The translations under genes and the position numbers were made by a program. From Lachnospiraceae bacterium (GTDB lineage: Bacteria; Bacillota; Clostridia; Lachnospirales; Lachnospiraceae): a DNA stretch of 64,000 nt. Positions 25,770 to 33,960 of this stretch are shown piece by piece. The stretch lies in NCBI GenBank assembly GCA_021769135.1, contig JAETTM010000007.1, positions 62,001-126,000 of the forward strand, given 5' to 3'. The first letter of the stretch is position 1. Every line of letters starts with the position of its first letter. Under the pieces are notes generated by a model. That model was given only the letters and a program-made list of their open reading frames with translations, was not told the origin of the DNA and searched no databases.

Positions 25770-26303
25770 ATGGACGAACTTTCTAAATTAATTCAAGATA
25801 TTAAAGAAGATAAAAATAAATTCAGTTTGCTATTAAATAGAATGAAACCTCTGATAAATAAATATGTCTATATTTTATACAAGGATGAAAAGGAGGATAT
25901 CTATTCAGAACTCTGTTGTGCATTGTGGGAAGCAGTATGTAAAATATCTTTTTACAAAAAAGATGGCGAAATCATGAGCTTTCTGATAAATGCTCTTCAA
26001 AACAAATTTCACGAGCTTTATAGGATAAGTCGCAAAAATCATGATTTTAACACCCCTCTTTTTGATATTGACGATTGTAAAATAGCCTCCCCTGAACACA
26101 ATTATGACAATATACTATTGAATGAAGATATACGGAATTTTCTTAGTCACTTTAGTGGAAAAAGAAAAAGGATTTTTTATTATATACTAATACATAATTT
26201 ATCAGACAGTGAAATAGCCAAAAAGCTACACTTGTCCAGACAATATGTTAACCGAATACGAAAATCCTTGCGTACAGAATTTTACGATTATTTTAATTTA
26301 TAA
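25770..26303 (+). CDS. TcdR/UviA-like alternative sigma factor
   Basis: 177 residues, ribosome site AAGGAG. A divergent region 2 (KEDIYSELCCALWEAVCKISF) and a region 4 helix-turn-helix (NLSDSEIAKKLHLSRQYVNR, then KSLRTEFYDYFNL) are present. The C-terminal end closely resembles that of C. difficile TcdR (...SRQAVNK... ending in YENYFNL), from memory. The TcdR/BotR/TetR/UviA group activates toxin and bacteriocin genes through a TTTACA -35 element, which is just what precedes this gene and its neighbours. The holin gene follows 29 bp downstream in the same operon. Very AT-rich. Confidence 0.85.
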   Translation: MDELSKLIQDIKEDKNKFSLLLNRMKPLINKYVYILYKDEKEDIYSELCCALWEAVCKISFYKKDGEIMSFLINALQNKFHELYRISRKNHDFNTPLFDIDDCKIASPEHNYDNILLNEDIRNFLSHFSGKRKRIFYYILIHNLSDSEIAKKLHLSRQYVNRIRKSLRTEFYDYFNL

Positions 26304-26332
26304 TTACTAGATAATAGCTCGGAGGATTCGCA

Positions 26333-26800
26333 ATGAAAAAACAAATTATTTTTCTTAAAACATTATTCACAGGATGTTGCACATTATTGGCAAATCAATT
26401 TGAGATAATTGGTCCAGCTCTGCTTCTATTTATCTTTCTTATGGCAATAGACTATATCTCTGGTATGCTAGCTGCAAAAACAGAAGCTTTAACGCATCCA
26501 GACAGTAAACGCTATGGCTGGAGTAGTAAAAGAGGATTAATTGGTATTTATAAAAAAATAGGCTACATTTTGACCGTTTTAGTAGCACTATGTACCGATT
26601 ATATAATATTTACTTTATTAGAAAGCATTGGTGTTCATTACAATACTGGTACGCTATTTGGGCTATTAACACTAATTTGGTTTACAATCAATGAATTAAT
26701 TTCAATTTTAGAAAACACTGGGAGAATGGGCGTAAAATTGCCTCCGTTTATCATTAATGTCTTATCTGAAATAAAAGATGATATAGAAAAGAAGCCTTGA
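26333..26800 (+). CDS. TcdE/UtxA-family holin
   Basis: 155 residues with CGGAGG before the ATG. Predicted membrane segments: ~8-25, IIGPALLLFIFLMAIDYISG (~30-50), IGYILTVLVALCTDYIIF (~80-100) and a last segment around GLLTLIWFTINELIS. The signatures MAIDYISGMLAA, SSKRGLIGIYKKIGY, NELISILENTGRMG and the end LPPFIINVLSEIKDDIEK match the phage_holin_4 family, which includes TcdE. Such holins form membrane pores that let leaderless proteins out. It lies between the sigma gene and the 800-residue hydrolase gene. Confidence 0.92.
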   Translation: MKKQIIFLKTLFTGCCTLLANQFEIIGPALLLFIFLMAIDYISGMLAAKTEALTHPDSKRYGWSSKRGLIGIYKKIGYILTVLVALCTDYIIFTLLESIGVHYNTGTLFGLLTLIWFTINELISILENTGRMGVKLPPFIINVLSEIKDDIEKKP

Positions 26801-26922
26801 TGTTCTTATATAATTTCAAATTTGTTTTTTTGCCAATGGCTTAGAATAGAATAAAAATTGTTAACTTAAGTAATGCCGTTTATCAATACGTTAATAATTT
26901 TTTTGTTAATTTGAAAATTATA

Positions 26923-26950
26923 TTTACATTTTAAGAATTTTTCTCTTTTT
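26923..26950 (+). promoter_or_regulatory. Sigma-dependent promoter P4 (large hydrolase)
   Basis: TTTACA (26923-26928), 16 nt, CTTTTT (26945-26950), then ATC, about 57 nt upstream of the hydrolase ATG. It matches the other three promoters in spacing and both hexamers, and it shares with P2 the palindrome beginning 7 nt after the -10. Confidence 0.82.
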
Positions 26951-26956
26951 ATCATA

Positions 26957-26968
26957 TGTAAGCTTACA
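26957..26968 (+). promoter_or_regulatory. Palindrome TGTAAGCTTACA at the mRNA start
   Basis: Perfect 12-bp palindrome 6 nt after the P4 -10 element; an identical copy sits at the same distance after P2 (25334-25345). It is either a repressor operator over the start site or a short 5' hairpin. Confidence 0.6.
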
Positions 26969-27006
26969 ACAATTAAATAGCAAATCAAAGAAAGGCGGTA
27001 ATTTAA

Positions 27007-29409
27007 ATGGACGAAAGAGTATTGCAAACGCAAAAATGGTTAAACGAAACCTATGGAAATGTATCAGCTTTCCCTTCTGTTGATGAAGACGGGATAACTG
27101 GACGATCAACATTCAAGGCACTAATTTATGCCCTGCAGTTTGAAATCGGCATCAGCAACCCTGACGGTGTCTTTGGTAACGACACTCTCAATAAATGTCC
27201 CACCCTAAGAGAAAGTAGCACACCAAATTCTGATTCCCCTAGGAATATCATTTATATATTACAGGGTTCATTATGGTGTAAAGGAATTTCCCCCGGAGGT
27301 TTTACGGGTGTTTTCGGTCCTAAAACCGCAAACGCTATATATAATTTCCAGACGGCAGCCGGCATCACAGCAGATAAAGTTGTATATCCTTATGTTCTTC
27401 AGGGTATCATGAATACTGATGCCTATACATTTCATAGTACCGAAGATGTATATGATACATACCGACACGAAATACAAATAGGGCTCAACAAGTACTATGG
27501 ATCCAGAATCGGATTGATTGCACCTACCGGAATATGGGAACGAACATCACATAAGAATCTGATTAAAGCAATACAGATCGAATGGGGGACAACTGTTGAT
27601 GGTGTCTTTGGCAACGGCACATTGAGCAAAGCTCCAACACTTTCAAAAAAAACCTCCGGTTACACAAATTCAAAACGTCTTATGCAGTGGTGCTTAGCAA
27701 TTAATGGATTTTATCCGGGATCGTTTAGCGGAACGTTTGATGAAGATACGTTTTCCAGCCTATATGATTTTCAGCAATTTCTCTGTTTAGGCGCAGATGG
27801 CATCTGTGGAAAACAGACATGGGCTTCATTAATTACAAGCCGTGGTTCTTCCGACCGAAAAGCTACTGCTTTGGATACGTCGAAGAAAATCACACTTGAA
27901 AATGCCGCGGCAATCAAAAATGCCGGATACACAGATGTCGGAAGATATTTAACAAATACTCCGGGCGGAACACTGGATAAAGCTATGACATCTGAAGAAC
28001 TGGAAATACTAAAAGCAGCTGATCTTAACGTATTCCCGATTTTCCAGACGCGAGGTAATGAAGCTTCTTATTTTACAGCGGAACAAGGAACAGCGGATGC
28101 ACAGACCGCAAAAGCGGCAGCGCAAAACTTTGGTTTTCCGCCCTCTGCTACAATATATTTCTGCGTAGATTATGATGTCTTAATGGCAGACATTGACAGC
28201 AGAATCTTGCCTTACTTTAGAAGTGTTAAGGCGGAAATGGGAAATGCTTATAAGATTGGGGCATATGGTCCCCGATACATATGTACAAAATTGGCTGAAA
28301 AAGATCTCACTACCTACAGCTTTGTATGTGATATGTCCACGGGATTCACCTGTAATATCGGTCAGAAAATGCCCACAAACTGGGCATATGATCAATTTGC
28401 AGAAATTAGCGTATCAAAATCTGAGTTTAGCGGTATGGATTATGACAAATGCATTGCATCTCCATTTAGAACTGCTACCGCTCCTGAAGATTTTATTCCT
28501 CTTGTAGACGATGGTTATGATAATTCCGTATACACATATGAGCAGGTTCTTAGCGGGACAGGCTATTATATGCAGGACAGCAAATTACGATACAGCGATG
28601 GAGTTAAAACAATGCAGGCAAAGCTGAATGCAGCAGGATACAATTGCGGTACTCCAGATGGCCTGTTTGGTGACGGAACAAATACCGCAGTAAGGAATTT
28701 CCAAAGTGCTAATGAACTTACTCCAAACGGGAAAGTTGATCAAGCTACACTTGTCGCCTTAAATGCTGCCCCACCAATTTCATCAGGTGGTACCGGTGCT
28801 ACTGCATTCAAACAAACTCACGGCGCTACAATTAAAGAGTATGCAGATGAATACGGCATTGATGAAAATGTGCTTGGTGCATTTATATTGGTTGAGTCAA
28901 GCGGATCTGGTTTTGTTGATGGAAAAGTCAAGATTCGTTTTGAGAACCATAAGTTCCTTGTAGGTGATGCAGAACAATATAAAGGTGTCTACTTTGATTA
29001 TAATGCTTCAGAACATTGGAAAGGACACGTTTATAGGACAGATCGTAATGACCCATGGACTGATTGTCATCAGAGCCAAGCACAGGAAAATGATGTTCTC
29101 AATTTCGCCGCTTCTTTAGACTTCACTACAGCCTATGAAGCTACAAGTTTTGGCCTCGCGCAAATTCTAGGTAGCAATTACGGTAGATGTGGCTATAATT
29201 CAGCAAAAGAAATGTACGATGCCTTTGCAACCGGAGAAACGGCTCAGCTAGAGGGCTTTATCAGCTTTATCACGTCTGATCCGACCCTACTTAAAGCCTG
29301 TCAGGATAAAGATTACCGTACAATGGCTAGCCGCTATAATGGTTCAAAAAACGTAGATGTATATGCACCCAAAATTGAGGCAAACTATTCCATTTATCAA
29401 AATGCTTAA
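27007..29409 (+). CDS. Leaderless multi-domain cell-wall hydrolase
   Basis: 800 residues, AAAGGCGG ribosome site, no signal peptide. Four peptidoglycan-binding repeats occupy ~1-285 (each with a D-G-x-x-G core such as DGITGRSTFKAL and DGVFGNGTL). A Rv2525c-like/DUF1906 glycoside-hydrolase-like domain follows at ~290-500 (ALDTSKKITLENAAAIKNAGY, PIFQTRGNEASYF, ATIYFCVDYDV, IGAYGPRYIC), then a fifth binding repeat (~520-590). An N-acetylmuramidase domain (~600-795) ends the protein, with the presumed catalytic Glu in GAFILVESSGSG plus RFENHKF and SFGLAQILGSNY. It should cut glycan strands after release through the holin. Its own promoter is P4. Confidence 0.92.
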   Translation: MDERVLQTQKWLNETYGNVSAFPSVDEDGITGRSTFKALIYALQFEIGISNPDGVFGNDTLNKCPTLRESSTPNSDSPRNIIYILQGSLWCKGISPGGFTGVFGPKTANAIYNFQTAAGITADKVVYPYVLQGIMNTDAYTFHSTEDVYDTYRHEIQIGLNKYYGSRIGLIAPTGIWERTSHKNLIKAIQIEWGTTVDGVFGNGTLSKAPTLSKKTSGYTNSKRLMQWCLAINGFYPGSFSGTFDEDTFSSLYDFQQFLCLGADGICGKQTWASLITSRGSSDRKATALDTSKKITLENAAAIKNAGYTDVGRYLTNTPGGTLDKAMTSEELEILKAADLNVFPIFQTRGNEASYFTAEQGTADAQTAKAAAQNFGFPPSATIYFCVDYDVLMADIDSRILPYFRSVKAEMGNAYKIGAYGPRYICTKLAEKDLTTYSFVCDMSTGFTCNIGQKMPTNWAYDQFAEISVSKSEFSGMDYDKCIASPFRTATAPEDFIPLVDDGYDNSVYTYEQVLSGTGYYMQDSKLRYSDGVKTMQAKLNAAGYNCGTPDGLFGDGTNTAVRNFQSANELTPNGKVDQATLVALNAAPPISSGGTGATAFKQTHGATIKEYADEYGIDENVLGAFILVESSGSGFVDGKVKIRFENHKFLVGDAEQYKGVYFDYNASEHWKGHVYRTDRNDPWTDCHQSQAQENDVLNFAASLDFTTAYEATSFGLAQILGSNYGRCGYNSAKEMYDAFATGETAQLEGFISFITSDPTLLKACQDKDYRTMASRYNGSKNVDVYAPKIEANYSIYQNA

Positions 29410-29418
29410 TTTCACAAT

Positions 29419-29450
29419 ACGCAGGTTCTCATATCAATGAGAACCTGCGT
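29419..29450. terminator. Bidirectional terminator between hydrolase and lipoprotein genes
   Basis: Perfect 14-bp arms ACGCAGGTTCTCAT and ATGAGAACCTGCGT with a 4-nt loop, placed between two convergent genes and followed by ATTTCT on the plus strand. Confidence 0.8.
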
Positions 29451-29457
29451 ATTTCTC

Positions 29458-30177
29458 CTACTCTGACAAAAGAGCCTTCACTTCTCCTGCTGTGATATCA
29501 TACGGCAATTCCCACAAATCTTTGCATAAATTTTCATTATATACAAATTCACTGTCTTTGTCTTCGTATATTCTAACTTCAATACGTGGTATTGCACCTT
29601 CCGGTCCAATACCCGTGCAATAAAATATTCCTATTACCACATCATCCTTATTATCGCCATTTACATCCGTAAACATAACAAATGAAATCCCACCATATGA
29701 CAAATCAATCATACCCCATTGCCGAATATTGTCTTCTCTAACGCAAGTATCATTTTCCAATATATTAACGAACGGGAAACGATAAACTACCGTATCATCC
29801 GAAACTAAATAAAATGAAACATCAGCATATGGATTTTTCACCCCTTCAGAATTTGGCATAGGCAGACAAGATACAAACAAAACCTCTCCCCAGTCGTTTA
29901 ATGTAATATCAAATGTCTGTTCTGATATCATATATTTATTTATTCTATCTATTGAGTCCTTGTCATCGTTTATATCTTCTTTATCTGATTCATTATATTC
30001 TATATCCTCAAGTTCATTAATTTCGGACTCAGGAATGTTAGCATCCTCATATTGTACATTTTCTATTTCCGTAATCTCCTGCTCCTGATTTATACTCGAA
30101 ATCCTACTACTCGCTCCCTTACATCCTGTCAGACAAAAAACACATAATATTACTAATAAAAAATATATTTTCTTCAC
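29458..30177 (-). CDS. Lipoprotein with EF-hand-like repeat
   Basis: 239 residues. Lipoprotein signal with Cys19 (CLTGC), then an acidic Glu/Asp/Asn-rich linker of ~60 residues, and a globular C-terminal domain. The segment FTDVNGDNKDDVVIGIFY is a calcium-binding-like D-x-N-x-D loop, as seen in FG-GAP/VCBS proteins. No family recognised. It stands convergent to the large hydrolase gene. A protective or cell-surface role toward the hydrolases is possible but not shown. Confidence 0.75.
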   Translation of the reverse strand: MKKIYFLLVILCVFCLTGCKGASSRISSINQEQEITEIENVQYEDANIPESEINELEDIEYNESDKEDINDDKDSIDRINKYMISEQTFDITLNDWGEVLFVSCLPMPNSEGVKNPYADVSFYLVSDDTVVYRFPFVNILENDTCVREDNIRQWGMIDLSYGGISFVMFTDVNGDNKDDVVIGIFYCTGIGPEGAIPRIEVRIYEDKDSEFVYNENLCKDLWELPYDITAGEVKALLSE

Positions 30178-30184
30178 GAGTAAT

Positions 30185-30424
30185 TATACTCCTTTCTTTA
30201 ACCGCTTGTATCAGTTAACACAAAAACACTTTCTTTCTGGTCTTTTTCCTGCAAGACTTGAGCTGGAGCATTTTGTCCGCTTCAGATTCTCCGATATCTT
30301 TGTTATAGAGCGCCTCTGCCTCATTGAAAAATGACAGCTGACCTTTCATCAACTGCAGCGTCTCCTTTCCAGATCTTCACGGCTTATACTGTTCAGTTCT
30401 TCGGGTGGATGTTTTTTATTCATC
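30185..30424 (-). pseudogene. IS66 TnpC N-terminal remnant
   Basis: The minus strand starts MNKKHPPEELNSISREDLE, like the start of IS66 TnpC proteins. After a frameshift it continues KGQLSFFNEAEALYNKDIG, which resembles the TnpC linker also seen in the full IS66 at 31275-33777. The ~35-40 residues normally between the two parts are missing, and the rest of the gene is gone. Confidence 0.65.
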
Positions 30425-30673
30425 CGCCAGCTCCTTTATAGTTTTTATCATACTATAAATACGATTCAAAAGCAAATATTGCTTTCTATGTAAAAATAAC
30501 AAGAAAACTACTATTTTCAACATATAGAACAGTATTCAATTTATAAAATATACTATATCCTAACGGGGAAATCATAATATATACAGGAAAAGGTACCATA
30601 TTGGATTGGGAGTGATGAGTTTTCTATAAGATGGGCAAAAACTATTAAAGCATAGAGAAAGGAGTAAAGTAGT

Positions 30674-31063
30674 ATGAAAAGATTATTTAGTGCTTTAGCG
30701 CTGTCAATGTTACTTGCGTTATCCGGCTCACAGATGTGTTATGCAGCTGAAGTACAAAATGTAGTTACTGAATTTCCTCAAGAAATCTCAGTTGAGGGTG
30801 GAATATTAAAATTTGTTGGTATGTCAGAAGATACAGCACGTGGAGTTGCAAGAGCGCAGTTTCGTGTATACACCCACGGCGATAATCTCAATGTAAGGAG
30901 CGGACCAGGAACAAACTATTCTATTATCGGGAGTTTTGCTAATGGATCACTCATTGAAATCTCTGACCCCTATTCTTCTGCTGAATGGGTATATGCAACG
31001 GGAACAGATGTTTATTCTGGCAAAACAATTTCCGGTTACATATACAGTGCTTACTATATATAA
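30674..31063 (+). CDS. Secreted SH3-domain protein
   Basis: 129 residues, GGAG ribosome site. Residues 1-25 are a Sec signal peptide (SALALSMLLALSG, cleavage near CYAAE). The C-terminal ~65 residues form a bacterial SH3 domain (GDNLNVRSGPGTNYSIIGSF, then GSLIEISDP and SGYIYSAYYI), which typically binds the cell wall. There is no catalytic domain. It might target or modulate the wall, and its closeness to the hydrolase module makes a protective role thinkable. Its upstream region has TTGGAT/TATAAG rather than the module's TTTACA promoter. Confidence 0.85.
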   Translation: MKRLFSALALSMLLALSGSQMCYAAEVQNVVTEFPQEISVEGGILKFVGMSEDTARGVARAQFRVYTHGDNLNVRSGPGTNYSIIGSFANGSLIEISDPYSSAEWVYATGTDVYSGKTISGYIYSAYYI

Positions 31064-31316
31064 AATATGGATAAATAATATATGGTTTGCATATCATCAA
31101 TGACGAACTCCCTGTAGAGCACTTATTTGTATTATTAATATCTAAAAAAGACTCTGACCAAAATGGATTTAAGATTGTATATTGTTGTGACATCCTGCAT
31201 AATGAAGCTGTTGCAAAGTAGATAAATAATCCGCTTTACAACAGCTTTTAATTAAGGAAGGACTCTGAATATAAGTAAGCGTCAAATCCTCCGCTCCCTG
31301 TAAATTGAAGCGCCGC

Positions 31317-32676
31317 TTATTTGCGGCGCTTGCTGTAGCAGTCAGCCGGAAGTGTCTTTGACCACGGCATGAACGGCTCCAGATTTGACCAATGGTAAAA
31401 TTTCTCAGGGCCCGTTCACTGGCTGAATCGTCAATCGGCACTTCTCCATCCGCAAGAAATACTTTGAGATATTTTTCCTGGTTCAGACAATAGTTTAGCC
31501 CTTTGGCTGTTTCTCCTTTTGGCAGAACCTTCTGGTCAGACAGCGTTTCACGGATCCACGCAAAGAACTCCTCAACCAGTGGTTTGATTGAGGCCTGCCG
31601 CTCTTTTAAACGCTCTTCCGGCGTCAGGTCTTTCAGCGCTCCCTCCAGATCATAGATGGCTCCGATCCTTATGAGTGCTTTGTATGCAATGGATGACCGG
31701 ACTGCTTTCCCGTTCCCTTTGCCGAGCGCCTTGATCGCATTGGCGAAATGGCGTCTTGCATGTGCCATGCAATTCGCGTTCGTCACCCCTTCCAGATCCC
31801 GTTCCAGTTTATGGTACTGTTCCAGGCCATCCGTCATGAGAAATCCGGCAAAATCCTTATAATACTCTTTGGGGTGGTCGCTGTGCCTCGTCTTCTGGTA
31901 TTCATAGATGATGATCTTCGGCACAGGGCTGAGTTCGCCGGTCAGATGGACCCACATGTAACTTTTGCTCCCGGCAGGCCTGCCGTCATGGATCACCTCC
32001 AAGGACGTTTCATCACACTGGTTCACATGGGCTTCAAGCTGCCGTTTTTTCATCCATTCATACAGCGGAAGAAAATACCTTTCTGCCGACCATACCGTCC
32101 AGTTGGACATGGTCTGTTTGGACAGGTTCAGGCCGTTCGCATGAAAATCCCGGGCGATGCGGTCAAGAGGATTGCTGTTTACATACTTTGCGTTGATGAC
32201 TGCCGCTTCCAGCGAAGGGGTTGCGATACTCCCCTTAAACAGGGTGGCGGGATGGTCGCCGCGGAGAAATTCGTCCTGGTGCCGCCCGTCTGTCCCGACA
32301 TAAACTTTAACGATGTGTTTTTCAGCAATCCACCGGGCCGGTTCAAAACGGAGCTGCCAGAATGTCTCGTCCGGCATATTTTTCCAGTTTCCCCTGCCAA
32401 AAGCGTCATCCAGTTCTTCTGCCGGGACATCATGGAAGATCTCTTCCTGTGGAAAATCCTTAAGGTCCTCTTCACGCTGCCCTTTCTTCTTCTGTTTCCG
32501 GGGCGGCTTCATGGCAGAAGCAACAGTTTCTTCTATCGTTGGCTCCGGCGCGTTTTCATCAAAGTTTGCTTCCGCTTCATTAAAAAAGGAAAGCTGTCCT
32601 GCATCTGATAGATGACATCATTTTTGGCCTCATGGTCCATCGTATTCAGTTCATCCGGTGTAAATTTTCTGCACAT
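31317..32676 (-). pseudogene. tnpC: IS66 transposase TnpC, frameshifted
   Basis: The central transposase core is intact (HVNQCDETSLEVI with an acidic residue, GFLMTDGLEQYHKLE, NCMAHARRHFANAIKALG, IDDSASERALRNFTIGQ). The N-terminal start MCRKFTPDELNTM at 32676 is in a different frame from GQLSFFNEAEANFDEN, with the expected ~35-40 residues between them missing. The C-terminus shifts frame after RNFTIGQ, skipping the usual ~40 residues; the original frame ends LEPFMPWSKTLPADCYS followed by a stop at 31317. Two deletions make this a pseudogene, and transposition by this copy is unlikely. Confidence 0.8.
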
Positions 32677-32950
32677 ACTGACCGCCTTTCTTTATAGGAT
32701 AAGCATAACAGAAAACCGGAATAGATGCCACTTTACTCCCAATCGGCCACCGTCATTCTGCCATGCCGCCAGCATTGCACAGATGCCCCATTCCAGTGCG
32801 TGAAACTATAGGGTTTTCAAGGTTCAGGCGCTTCTTCCAAAGCCTGTAGTGGCGGATGGAAGCTCTCATGCGCAGGCCTGTTTCATGCATATACAGACAT
32901 TTTTTATGCAATAAAACAGCGGTATATTTTCTCTGTTTTGCACAAACATT

Positions 32951-33307
32951 TCAGTATATTTTTTGCGGATCCACATCTTTGACTTTCGGATCCAGGGGAT
33001 TTAACCCCATCATCAGATAATGGAACTGGTCCTCCGTCAGGTCTGCAGCCTCCTGTGTATTTCTCGGCCATGACAGCCTTCCGGCTTCAAATCTTTTATA
33101 TAGAAGCAGAAAACCCGTGCCCATCCACAAAAGCCCTTTGCACCGGTCGGAACGCTTTCCACAGAACAGGAAAAGCGTTCCTTTCTCAAAAGGATTCTGC
33201 CCATATTTATCGCCTATGACCGTTGCAAGGCCGTCGATCCCTTTCCTGAGGTCGACCGTGCCGCAGGCGAGGACTACACGGCGGATACCGGCAGCATCTT
33301 TAAGCAT
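32951..33307 (-). CDS. tnpB: IS66 accessory protein TnpB
   Basis: 118 residues. It matches the IS66 Orf2 family: VVLACGTVDLRKGIDGLATVI, LFLFCGKRSDRCKGLLWMGTG and GFLLLYKRFEAGRLSWP. Its start overlaps the end of tnpA by 8 bp. It is required, with unknown mechanism, for transposition of IS66 elements. Appears intact here, though the element as a whole is broken. Confidence 0.93.
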   Translation of the reverse strand: MLKDAAGIRRVVLACGTVDLRKGIDGLATVIGDKYGQNPFEKGTLFLFCGKRSDRCKGLLWMGTGFLLLYKRFEAGRLSWPRNTQEAADLTEDQFHYLMMGLNPLDPKVKDVDPQKIY

Positions 33308-33686
33308 TGGACGCCTCCCTTATGATCAGGCTCAGGAGAGAATCTGAAATATCATTGGTAATCTCAATTTTTAATGCAGAAGTACCGATGACTGCAACCG
33401 TGCTGCCTGAGATCATCGGCCTGTTTTTCTTTGCCGGAGGGCAATAGGGTATTTCAACAAAAGAAAGCTCCGCCTTTTCTGCCGCTGCCGGAACGGCATC
33501 GCTGTTTTTCTGCATTTCTTCATAAGCCTTTTGTCGGAATTTCCGCTGCCAGTGATAATAGCTTTGTTCGCAGATCCCGTTTTCATCCATCCAATTCTTT
33601 GCCGATTGTCCGACTGGACGTTGTCCGCATGCCTTGATGATTCCCTTCCAGTATTCGGCACGGACTTCATGAGTGCACTGATCCAT
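33300..33686 (-). CDS. tnpA: IS66 TnpA-like protein
   Basis: About 128 residues from the ATG 11 nt after AAGGAGG (MDQCTHEVRAEYW). The N-terminal HTH-like region (GQRPVGQSAKNWMDENGICEQ) and the segment EQSYYHWQRKFRQKAYEE (conserved SYYxWQRKxR) are those of the IS66 first open frame. The acidic/Ala-rich middle and the C-terminal KIEITNDISDSLLSLIIR are as expected. Overlaps tnpB, so the two are translationally coupled. Confidence 0.87.
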   Translation of the reverse strand: MDQCTHEVRAEYWKGIIKACGQRPVGQSAKNWMDENGICEQSYYHWQRKFRQKAYEEMQKNSDAVPAAAEKAELSFVEIPYCPPAKKNRPMISGSTVAVIGTSALKIEITNDISDSLLSLIIREASNA

Positions 33687-33960
33687 AGTCTTTAGTTCCT
33701 CCTTGAAAAAATCTATTGTTTTTCTCAAGTATGGACTAAAAATGACTTTAATGAAAGGCGGGCGTTTTGACGCTTACACACAGTGATTACCTACACCTTC
33801 CCAAATATGTCTATCGAAAATTTATATGTGTGTATTAGGATTCTCTTATCCTTTCTTCGCTCAAAAGAAACGAACAAGGAGGAAGATATGATATGCCTTT
33901 CAATCAACAAACAAGATGATGGCAACATAACACAGACAGTCTATTACCCTTATATATAAC

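Larger units (their letters stand above)
31275..33777 (-). mobile_element. IS66-family insertion sequence, defective
   Basis: Ends: GTAAGCGTCAAA at 31275-31286 and its inverted match ending GACGCTTAC at 33777 (12 bp identical, further partial match). It contains tnpA, tnpB and a broken tnpC, all on the minus strand in the usual order. The flanking octamers (GAATATAA and ACACAGTG) differ, so the 8-bp target duplication typical of IS66 is absent, indicating later rearrangement. Confidence 0.85.

Noticed and set aside
24234-30177. Ordinary prophage lysis cassette
   Set aside because: Holin and lysins suggest phage, but there are no structural, packaging or replication genes nearby, and each lysin has its own sigma-type promoter; a domesticated or toxin-like module fits better.
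33888-33959. 23-codon open frame MICLSINKQDDG... with AAGGAGG upstream
   Set aside because: The ribosome site is good, but the product is very short and unrecognised, and it may be the truncated start of a gene cut by IS66-related rearrangement; not enough support to call a gene.
33730-33960. Possible left att site of the recombinase cassette
   Set aside because: I compared this stretch with the rlmD 3' end and saw only weak similarity (short AACAC-GACA-like words); no reliable direct repeat.
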